Shown here: positions 48,485 to 58,128 of the stretch, in pieces
Numbering within the stretch: the stretch's first letter is position 1
How the letters are laid out: every line of letters starts with the position of its first letter
DNA from: Apostichopus japonicus
Lineage: Eukaryota > Echinodermata > Holothuroidea > Aspidochirotida > Stichopodidae
NCBI RefSeq assembly: GCF_037975245.1
Contig: NC_092567.1
Coordinates: 8,370,714-8,434,713, forward strand
Reading direction: 5' to 3'
DNA: 64,000 nucleotides
The notes under the pieces: model-generated
Database searches by the model: none
Told to the model about the DNA's origin: nothing
Seen by the model: only the letters and a program-made list of their open reading frames with translations
Program-made: the position numbers and the translations under genes

Positions 48485-50900
48485 TTTTAGGTACATGTGT
48501 GTATGTGACTTGCATTTTCTGTTTGTTTTTGAACTATTTTGAACCTATGTGGTGTGCTTTCTTCTTTGTTTAACAATAAATATATTCTAATCAATTAAGG
48601 AATTAAAAAAGTAAGTCAACGTACCCACCATTTCCTACAGTAAATAGGTCACGTGTCACCAGTCGGATGAGACAGCTATCTACAACTAGAGAACCTATAC
48701 TTGCACATGTACCTCTAAAGTATATTAAGTCAACATATTGTAATTTGTTCCTCACCACTACCCCAATAATATTGTAGCGTGACGTATTATGGGGAATAAC
48801 ATCCCCTGTAAAGACTTTTGGTAGTGGAATCTTTCTTTTGTGTTCACTTTGGTAACCTCTGTATTAAGCTGTCTGTATTATGTGCGTTTATTAGTCCCTT
48901 CTTCACAGCATTTGTAGTTCAAAGCTTCTATAAAAACTATACCTAACTACATATCCTCAAGTTCTATTTCGATGTAGCCGACCTCACAACAACTAGTGCA
49001 TTTAAAATTAATGTTTAGAGTCGAAGATTAATTCGCATTAAGTAGAAGCTCATTATGCAGGTTATACCTATTACCTGTGACAAAAGTAAAAGTTGAATGG
49101 CACATTACTACGATCCGCATATAAAATATAGTTTAACTTTCTGAGAAGGTACCAGATATATGAAGTACATGTGAGCATGCGTACATGCTTTAAATACGGT
49201 GATACGACCTTAATCGATGTTGGTGACCATATAGCCATATTGGCCCTTCACTATATTGATATAGCGGGGAACATTTACATGTGGTTCAGGCGACGAATAT
49301 ATTGTATTCAAGAGACAAAACTAATTTAACGTAAGAGTCCAGCGGTATATTAGAGTTATAACTCACACACTTATGTTAGGTACTAATTTAGAGAGCCGAA
49401 ATTAAACAACCTTCTAGCATTCAAACAAAAATGATGGCTGCTAGGAAGGAGCATAAGGGCAAGGGGGTGAGGAGATGGGAGGAAAGGAAATAACACCGTT
49501 ATTTCACGTATGTCTTTTGCACAAGAAATAACAATTTTTTTTCAAATAGAAGGTTAATTAAGCTTCTGCAGCGTTGCTGCTTTTGTTTTAACAATATAGC
49601 AATCCGTCACAATCCTTCAAGCATCTGTGTGTAGTCATGCATAGAGCCAATGTATGGTTCGTTAACCTTTACAGTGGTGTGTAATTCGCTATTTTGGCTA
49701 CTCTATACATATCACGTTTTATGCTAGACACATTCGAATCACGAACCTCCATTTCCTCGTAGAATACATATAATTCTGATACATTCCTAAGGAAAGTAAA
49801 TACCGAAACTGAAGCATTTATTACTTATTCCCGTTGTATATATTTATCATCTTTACCAAATCTCAAATTCCTTGTCTTCCATTATTTAACTCTGATCTTC
49901 CAAAAAAACGACCTTGGCGAAGCGTCTTGCAAATGCGATACCGAATCCATAGTAACTGTCATGTTAAAACGCACAATGAAATAACGCGGATGCTATACAT
50001 CAAGTTTGTTTAAACTTCTTCGAACTTCAATCACCTCCACCGCCAACCCCCACTATCCATTATACCTCTAGATTTAACCATCGCATTTTTTTATGAGTCT
50101 GCCCTGCAAAAAAAAATAATAATAATTGTATCCCTTCAATTGATGGAACCTCATATTACCTTTTTACCCCTGTCCAACATCCCCCACCCTGTTCTCCCGG
50201 TAACCATCATTACATTTTCACACCAAAGTACATTTTTCCAAAATAAAATCAGCTTGCTACCATTTATCATTATTACAATTGTTGAAGCAAGATATGAACC
50301 TTTTTATCAAATTCTCAGCACAATCAAACTGGATTGTGTAACTATATTTTCCGATCCCCTCGATTTTACCTGATGATATTCGGGGAAGTCGTGGGTAATA
50401 GAGCTTTACGTGTACTTGGGTGTATTTTACTGACGCAGCTTTTCTACTGCAAGATATGGTACGAAATGCTAAGTTACTAGAAACTATTTCAATACCTTTT
50501 GTGTTGGTTACGTCAATACTAAGGCCAGGGTGACTACTTTTGGTTTTTCACCAATCTAGGTTGACGCTACTTTATGAAGATTTCAAGTTTTCTATCGGTT
50601 TACAGATTCCATCGGTTATGCGAGAAGTGTTGATCACCCCAGCCGTATTGAAAGTATCTGGCAGAAATATATAAGTGAAGCAGTAAATGCTATAGTAGAA
50701 AGTGAATTTAGTAAACTAAACACACATAGGAAACGTTATTTTTTCTGCTATGTAGTTCTGTTATAATGTGTCTTATTGTGTGGATTTTGCCCAAATCTAC
50801 TGAATGCTGCTTTGAAGTACTTTCAATTAGCAGCCTACTTTTTCCACGAAAATCCATGTCGGCAAGGAAGTCTTCAAAAGATTCCAAATGTCGTTTGCCA
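48485..50900. other. No gene seen
   Basis: The first ~300 bp carry the rest of the duplicated block. The rest is unique AT-rich DNA without recognisable exons or RNA genes. Confidence 0.5.
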
Positions 50901-50929
50901 ATAGAGAATATTTCCAAAACACCAAATTA

Positions 50930-51458
50930 ATAATATTATCTAACAATGATGAATATTGTGTAAAAGTAAGTTGGCCTGACGTTTCGATCCTAGCAGGATC
51001 TTCTTCAAAGGTTAAATGACAAGTACCAGTAACAGAAGGGACAAAAACACGCACAGAATACAGACAGGTTAATGAGCATGATGAACACAAAGAGATGGAT
51101 GTAAGGGGATTAGTAGACAAGGGATGGGGAGAAGAAAGAAAGAAACCAACAGGTGAAGAGGAGATGTAGGAGATAAACAGAGGAGGGACAAAGAGAGGAT
51201 TAAGGGAAGGGGTTAGGGAATAAACTGGAGAAGGACAAAGACAGAAAGGTGTGGAGAAGAAAGGATGGAAGAGAGCTATGAGTAGAGGAGTGATGGGGGG
51301 GGGGTGGACAAGGAGAGAAGGAGGTGGGCACAAAAGAAAAGTTAGTCATGTCCTTCCTGAATGTTGAGCCCATGAGGTTGAGTGGTGCGAAGACGTTGCA
51401 TCCACAGCCTCTCTCTGCTGATTCGTATTAGGTGAATATTAGCAGAAAAATATTGTTA
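50930..51458 (-). pseudogene. 3' end of a GIY-YIG retroelement (Penelope-like), minus strand
   Basis: On the minus strand a frame reading ANIHLIRISRERLWMQRLRT and then TQPHGLNIQEGHD ends at a stop at 51342-51344. A W(M/I)xxLxTxxPxGLN ending is typical of the last helix of GIY-YIG endonucleases fused to Penelope-like reverse transcriptases. About 340 bp further on, the same strand carries the GAAGAAGATCCTGCTAGGAT / TCGAAACGTCAGGCC word I associate with the tails of such elements. A stop codon cuts the frame just upstream (near 51460), so only the end survives. The purine-rich middle (51050-51330) yields a proline/serine-rich frame that I judge non-coding. Confidence 0.6.
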
Positions 51459-51529
51459 TGGAACTAAAACTGCGTATGTTAACATAACCCAAAAATAAAA
51501 TAAAATAAAAACTAGACATGACTGTGTCA

Positions 51530-53390
51530 CTGGAGTGACACGGACCCAGCCGTTCATCCTTTCATGACCTTTGACCCTAAATTTGTGTATACCTCATAGA
51601 CACTGGTGAAAAGCAATGCATAACGTGTTAGTCGCATTATCATAGGCATCGGAGTAAATTAAATCATTGACACCTAGATGACCGCATTTGACCATTGACC
51701 CCATAACCGTTATTATGTTTTTGTTCTATTTTTATTTTTTTGCTTTTGTTTCTTTTGTTTGTTGTTTTCTAACATGCAGTTTCTTTTGAAAAGGCATATT
51801 TGCTTTAAATTACATTACAATCATGAGATTCAAAGCTTTTAATTTAAATTGGATTTTAAAAATGGGTAAATCTGCAAAGTGGGTGTGTCGAATAGGCTAC
51901 TAACACATTTGCGTGAATTTTGACCCCACAAGCAGAGGTCATATAATAAGGTAGTCATTGACTTTTCTTAATCTTTTATCAAGGTCTACAAGATGGCACA
52001 TTTAGTTCTGTGTTTTGACCTTGTTTTAATTTTTTTTTGCACAGTTAACGTTTATGACCCTTGTGACGTCATGCATAACCTTCGACCCTAATTGAGCACA
52101 ACCCAAAGACACTGACTACAGTTCATTCATATACCATACGGCCATAGGTCAGATGAAGAGGTCACCATTGACAAATTTCAAATTTCTGTCCGAAGCCAAC
52201 ATGCTGACACTGTTACTGTTGCCACTTCAGATTGTTTGAAATGTGACCTTTCTTTGACCTTTGACCTCTTAACCCTATGTCAGACTTAAAGGTCACTGTG
52301 GACAATTTTGAATGTCTGCCAAAGTACGTGAACATGATGACTTTGTTACTTTTTTCCATTTGGGGTTGTTTGTGATTTGACCTTTGTTTGACCTTTGACC
52401 CCCTCAACCGTAAGTCAGACAAAGTGGTCGCTGTGGACTATTTTGGATGTCTACGAAAGGTGAATATGAAGACTTTGTTACTTTTTCCATTTGGGGTTGC
52501 TTGTGATTTGACATTTCTTTGACCTTTGACCCCTTAACTGTAAGCTAGACAAAGAGGTCAATGTGGACAATTTTGGATGCCTGTCCAAGGTGAACATGTT
52601 GACACTGTTACTTTTGCCATTTGAGGTTATTTGTGATCGGACCTTTGACCCCTTAACCATAGGTTGGACGAAGAGGTCACTGTCGACAATTTTGGATTTC
52701 TGCCAAAGGTGAACATGTTGACACTGTTACTTTTGCCATTTGAGGTTGTTTGTGATTTGATCTTTCTTTGACCTTTGACCCATAACCATAGGTTGGACGA
52801 AGAGGTCACCGTGGACATTGTTTTATGTTTGTCCAAGGCCAACATATTGACACTGTTACTTTATCATTTGAGCTTGTTTTACATTTGACCTTGTTTTTTA
52901 CTCTTGTGACCCCAAATGACCTTTGATCAAAATTTCAAAAAATAAGTTTCGTAGAGGGCTTCAAGCTTTATCATATGCATAAGACATATGATCAGGCTAC
53001 ATAATCTGTAGGAGTAGCGTTTTTTGTAAATTTTACATCTTGACCTTTGACCCCTTAACCGTAAGTCAGATGAAAAGGTCAAAGTTGACTTTTCTTTATC
53101 TTTGGTCATGATCTACAAGATGAGATATTCAATTTTGCAACTTGAGCCTACTCTATTTTTTTTTATGTAGTAAACCATTTTGACCCTAGTGACCCCTGTG
53201 TTACCTTTGACCCCAAACTGGTCATGGCCTGAGGTACCCTTACGGTCAATGATTCTTGTGACTAAGTTTGGTGAAGCACGGTAAAGGCATGTACGAGCTA
53301 TAGCGATTCCTGTGACAGAAAGAAGAAGAAGAAACCATAAGATACAAGACCCAGCCTGCACTTTGTGCATGGCTGGGGCAAAAATGGCTT
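51530..53390. repeat. ~130 bp tandem repeat with a DR1-type TGACCTTTGACC in each unit
   Basis: TGACCTTTGACC, or a one-base variant, occurs at 51565, 52255, 52389, 52520, 52639, 52769, 52918, 53041 and 53201. Between 52255 and 52769 the spacing is 134, 131, 119 and 130 bp and whole units align through CCTTAACCNTANGT, AGAGGTCACTGTGGACAATT, TGAACATGTTGACACTGTTA and GCCATTTGAGGTTGTTTGTG. Outer parts are more degraded. The right edge, AAGTTTGGTGAAGCACGGTA then AGAAGAAGAAGAAAC, looks like the end of a dispersed element. Minus-strand open frames reading LRGQRSKK repeatedly are products of the period. Confidence 0.85.
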
Positions 53391-53467
53391 CTGATCTTAA
53401 GACTAAGAAAATGTATGTGGTGATGATGGTTCAATTTAAAGTAATCTCTATATGTATATACATTAAA

Positions 53468-54516
53468 TATGGATAGGATAGATGGATAAGATGTATGGGA
53501 TTGATCGGAAGGATGGATGGATAGGATGGATGGATATGATGGATGGATAGGATGGATACATTTGATGGATAGGATGAATGTATAGGATGGATGGATAGAT
53601 AGGATGGATAGGATGGATGGTTATGATGAATGGATGGATGGATGGATAGGATAGATGTATAGTATGGATCGATATAATTTGATGGATAGGATGGATGGAT
53701 GGATGGATGGATGGATGGATGGATGGATGGATGGATGGATGGATGGATGGATGGATAATATGGATAGGATGGCTGGATATGATGGATGGATAGGATGTAT
53801 GGATACGATGGAGAGGATGTATGGATAGGAAGGCGAGGATGGATAGATGGATATGATAATTGGATAGCATGGATGTTTAGGATGGATGGGTAATATGGAT
53901 AGGAAGGATGGATGGATAAGATGGATGGATAGGATGTATAGGATGGATTAATAGGATTGATAGGATGGATATATATAATGGATAGATATGATATATGGAT
54001 AGGATGAATGGATAAAATGGATGGATAGGATTAATAGGATGGATGGATAGGATGGATAGATGGATGATATGGATGGATTGGGTGGATATATACGATCAAT
54101 GGCTAGGACGAATTGATAGGATAGATGAATAGGATGGATAGAATAGATGGATAAGGTGGATGGATAAGATTGATAAGATGGATGGAAAAGATGGATGGAT
54201 AGGATGAATGGATATGATGAATTTATATGATGTATGGATAATCTGGATTCAATGGATGGAATGATTTGGATGTATAGGATGAATTGATATAATGGATGGA
54301 TATTATGGATGGATAGGATGGACAGGATGGATGTATAGATTGATAGGATGGATGGATAGGATAGATGGATAAGATGGATGGATAGGATTGATCGGATAAT
54401 ATCGCAATTGGATGGGTGTAAAGAATGTGTAGCTATAATTGGATGGATAGGATGTATAGGATGGATGAATAGGATGGATAGGATGGATGGATAGGATAGA
54501 TGGATTAGATGGATCA
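53468..54516. repeat. GGAT-based minisatellite, about 1.05 kb
   Basis: Degenerate ATGGATGGATAGG units fill the region, with a pure (GGAT)n core near 53690-53758. Minus-strand open frames rich in IHPSIHPSY are translations of the repeat and not proteins. Confidence 0.96.
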
Positions 54517-55121
54517 TTGTATACGCAGAGCCAATACAAAGTCCTAACTGTATCTGTATTTCATAACGCTGTGTTTTGCCGTAAATTAATTAGATGACAG
54601 TTGCATTTCCAATCACCAATTATTGTTGAAAAAAGTATCATCTAGACTATAGCCAATTTTACCTAAAAATGTGCATTTTCTCCTGTAACTAGCCATGAAA
54701 AAAGGCGCAAAATTCAATGGAGATTTATCACAAAATACGACAAAAATATAACTTTTTACTGCTTTATTACGAAAATAAATGTTGTGAGATTAACCTTACT
54801 GCGTCATGGTGGCTGATGACGCCTTCTTTTGCATTATTCAAACATTTAAACCAGAGGGGTAGGTCGCAAGCAGTTTCACAAATTTCTTTCGTCTGGCCTT
54901 CAGTTTTTTTGGGGGGCGGGCTACAAGAAAACTGCTCTCTGAGCTCATTAACTCACTCGTTGGGGTCTGACTGTAGGCCTATGTCTACTTTGACCAAAAC
55001 ATGGGCTCGGCCTTTTTTCATTACAAAGATTTGAGATACAACTGAGGGCGCTACTGGCAAATACCTCAGAATTATTTCAACCTATCTAGCCTAACTGCTT
55101 CCTAAGCTAGTAACTAGTAAT
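54517..55121. other. No gene seen
   Basis: Unique DNA with a G-run near 54910. The open frame at 54717-55034 has no recognisable domain. Confidence 0.45.
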
Positions 55122-55525
55122 CAGGGTTGTCCAACCTACGGCCCGCGGGCCACAGTACGGCCCGCCGCAGGGTTGCGTCCGGCCCGCCAGAGATGCTCTA
55201 CTGAGCGAAATGTTAGTGAACAGATTTATTGATAAAAATTTGAAGCTATATAATCAATCATTCGAACCTTCTGGGTCCAAAAAACTGCATACAGGCCGGT
55301 GGTGTGACACTCTCTCAGCGGAGGGGGGGGGGGGCGGCTGGACTTTATTCATCTGTTTTATCAGGAAGGGAAATAAAGCAGTGCGCTCCGCGCGCAGTGC
55401 TCACATTTTGTTGTCTTGGGCTTCGGGCAAAAAAATAGAAAAATCGAGCGTAGGGTTCATGCGGCCCCTTCCTTCATCATAATCATTCCATGTGGCCCTC
55501 CTCCGCAAAAGGTTAGACAACCCTG
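55122..55525. mobile_element. hAT-type MITE of the CAGGGTTGTCCAACC kind, 404 bp
   Basis: The left end is CAGGGTTGTCCAACCTACGG and the right end, on the other strand, CAGGGTTGTCTAACCTTTTG. GCGGGCCACA near the left end and TGTGGCCCTC near the right extend the inverted repeat. This type of end with GGCCCGCGGGCC is widespread among animal hAT elements. AACTAGTA follows the right end and lies two bases outside the left end, an approximate 8 bp duplication. No transposase frame. Confidence 0.85.
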
Positions 55526-55831
55526 AACTAGTAGTACAAGTAGGTGTATAAGCCTCAAAGTCTTAGGTTGTCTACCTATGGATGTCACCTACAATAAACG
55601 ATATGCAATGCTAGCCGGCGAACAAGAATGCCTTAATCGTCATCCGTCACATAACGAACACATATTCGATCCCGTAGTAGTATCCAGTGATAGTAGTACT
55701 ATATAGCAGTACTATCCAGTGATAGTAGGCTAATCATATAATATATCACACGCTAGGACCTAAACTGTTTGAAACGTGGTAACGAACTTAGCCGATTATA
55801 CTATCTCTGTACAGCCTCAATTAGTACTGTA

Positions 55832-56558
55832 CAGTAGCATGGTGACTTCGAAGTTCGGACACTTAAGACTTAAAACACCCCAAAACTAAATCTTCTGGTA
55901 TAAATCACCGGAAAATATACTTCATATGGTGGGAGAATTGTGTTATAGTACGATACACGGCCAAACTTTCTTTCCTCCAAACTGTTTTCACGTTGTTTTC
56001 CAAGAAGATTCTTCGTGATTGTGGAACTGGTATTAGAGTATTGCCAAGTTCGGACACGCAACCCGCAGTGTAGCACTGGTGATAAAATTGGTGGCGCAGT
56101 TGCTCTTTCAGTAATTATAACAGACTTCATAGATCTTCGTCATTTTATTGACAAATATGTACGTAATTTTTTTGCACACGGGTCATTTTGGAGAGAAAAT
56201 AACTGTAGCTTCGTACTTTTTGGTGAAAGTTGGCTCTTCCTGTAGATTTTCATGGTGAAATCGTGTATTTCTTAGGGTGTCCGAACTTCGCAGTATGCCG
56301 AACTTCGCAATACTGACTATACAGTATTGCGAAGTTCGGAACACTGCGAAGTTCGGACACCCCTAAGAAATGCACGATTTCACCCTGATAACCTACAGCA
56401 AGAGCCAATTTCACGAAAAACTACGAAGCTACAGTTATTTTCTCTACAAAATAACCTGTGTGCTAGCAAGTACTTACATATTTGTCTCTAAAAGGAAGTA
56501 ATAGTTTTGGGGTTGTTTAAATCTTAGGTGTCCGAACTTCGAAGTGTCCATGCTACTG
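55832..56558. mobile_element. Foldback element with GAAGTTCGGACAC repeats, 727 bp
   Basis: The outer arms CAGTAGCATGG...CTTCGAAGTTCGGACAC (from 55832) and their inverse (to 56558) pair over about 55 bp. A second, longer inverted repeat pairs 56150-56315 with 56322-56485 around a 6-base spacer ACTATA, with CGCAATACTG/CAGTATTGCG at the apex. A further AAGTTCGGACACGC sits at 56048. About 260 bp of the left side has no partner. No clear target-site duplication was seen. Confidence 0.85.
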
Positions 56559-57427
56559 CAATTCGAGCATTTCTCTGCAAACCCTAACTTCACATAAAGC
56601 TGCCAAAAATGCATTAAATCAGTCAAAATCTTTGAAAAGTTTCAAATGAAAAACATATTGTTACCTTACAGAGCCTAGATGATAAACTTCCGCAGGGAAA
56701 TGGAATCAACAGTAAACAGATAGTTTTGGATACGTAAACCTTAGTTAGATTTCGTTTACGAACCATTTTGTGAATGGTCCTGGCCACAAACTTTTTCGGG
56801 TTTCTTACCCTCAACTTCATGGAGTTTGGAAAGCCGAAATTGTAAATAAATCAGATCATATCCCTACACTAGTTTGGAGTGCCCTAATTGCAAATAAACG
56901 AGTGAATATCCCGTCCTACACTAGCATATTTTGAGGGGAAAAGTTTGCATTTAAAGTACCTTTGTTGACAGGTACTTGTGGTTAAGAGTCATGCAATTGA
57001 CTAGTTTTGCATAATTCTACCAGGTAGGCCTAAAGTCAACTGATATTCTTATAGTCCTTGTTTGTGAATGTATATAGTGCTCTGATCTTAGCTGGTGATG
57101 TCACTAATCATCCTTTGCGAGATGGACACCAGTCTATTGCAGAGTACCGATGAAGATGTAGCCTAGATGTAGCTATTATGGTTTGTCCCGAACATATTTA
57201 GTTATATAGAGGCATAGGAACTGATGGGGAGGGGGCGGGAGGTCTTCATATTGTTATGGTACGGTATCATGGATACTTGGTAGGCTTACGTGGGCTTGTT
57301 ATTCACGTTCTATTCGCCAGATATATACTTTATTGAGAAATTGATTGATAGAAGTGGGACAGGGCCCACCTTCACGGGTCACTTCTCGCATAACGAACGG
57401 GATTTCTCCGTGACGGAATACCTCGCG

Positions 57428-57499
57428 ACGAAATGAATTTGGATAACCGAATGAACTTGGACAACGGAATGAAATTGAAGAACGGAATGAAATTAGAGA
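57428..57499. repeat. 18 bp tandem repeat, four units
   Basis: Four units of the form ACGGAATGAAATTGGAGA follow each other with one to five differences. Confidence 0.85.
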
Positions 57500-57611
57500 A
57501 CGGGAGTTTTCGCGAAGGCAACATATTGAGCAACTGTAACATAAATCATAAATGTGGTGTGCATTACGATTGACCTTTAACCTTTGATGTTGAAGTTATG
57601 AACCGCCTAAC

Positions 57612-57646
57612 CCACTGATCTACACTGTGGCACTGTAGATCAGTGG
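57612..57646. repeat. Perfect 12 bp inverted repeat with 11-base loop
   Basis: CCACTGATCTAC at 57612-57623 pairs with GTAGATCAGTGG at 57635-57646. It may be a small hairpin in RNA or a relic of an inversion. No T-run follows, so it is not a bacterial-style terminator. Confidence 0.85.
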
Positions 57647-57737
57647 CCTAACCATGTTTTTACATGAAGTTTACCTTCCGTTCGCTCACACACATTAATT
57701 ATATGTTTGTTCAAGCCACAAGGTACGCCATTGGTGC

Positions 57738-58128
57738 TCAGTAGGGGCTATAGCGCTAACAGAGGCTAAATCTCAAGCAGTAGTACACAAATCTCGACTG
57801 TGTCCAAAATCTCACATTGACTGCACGTGAAACGATTTTCAAAAAAAAAACCTAAATCCAACAACACTGAGAGGTTGACAAAGTTTTCGCCCCCCACGGG
57901 AAAAGCGCAACATTTTTACGCCCCCAAATTAATACAACGTTTAGAGGGTGTATACGAAATTTACCACAACCCCCTTCATCGGGCTATATCCCTCGTTTAA
58001 TGGGGGCAAGGGGCTCGTCAAGCATGTCAACTTTGCCAATTTTACACCCATTGACTTAGCACGTAAAACGATTTTCCAAAAATAACGTCCAACAACACTG
58101 AGAGGTTGACAAAGTTTTGGCCCCACCC
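57738..58128 (-). repeat. Dispersed repeat with ~234 bp internal duplication, copy 1
   Basis: CCAACAACACTGAGAGGTTG occurs at ~57858 and ~58091 with ACGATTTTC upstream and GACAAAGTTTT downstream in both, giving an internal period near 234 bp. The block recurs in opposite orientation at 63546-63860 with about 95 percent identity over its best 115 bp. Confidence 0.85.

Noticed and set aside
50827-51333. 168-codon minus-strand frame rich in Pro and Ser
   Set aside because: It translates a purine-rich tract followed by a retroelement tail; the real coding end is the short frame at 51342-51458.
52213-53109. LRGQRSKK-repeat proteins on the minus strand
   Set aside because: Products of the ~130 bp DR1 repeat; frames shift between units and stops interrupt.
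53463-54539. [12 protein letters not shown]-type repetitive proteins on the minus strand
   Set aside because: Translation of the GGAT minisatellite in several frames at once; no stable unit at protein level.
57612-57646. Transcription terminator hairpin
   Set aside because: No T-run follows and the context is eukaryotic.
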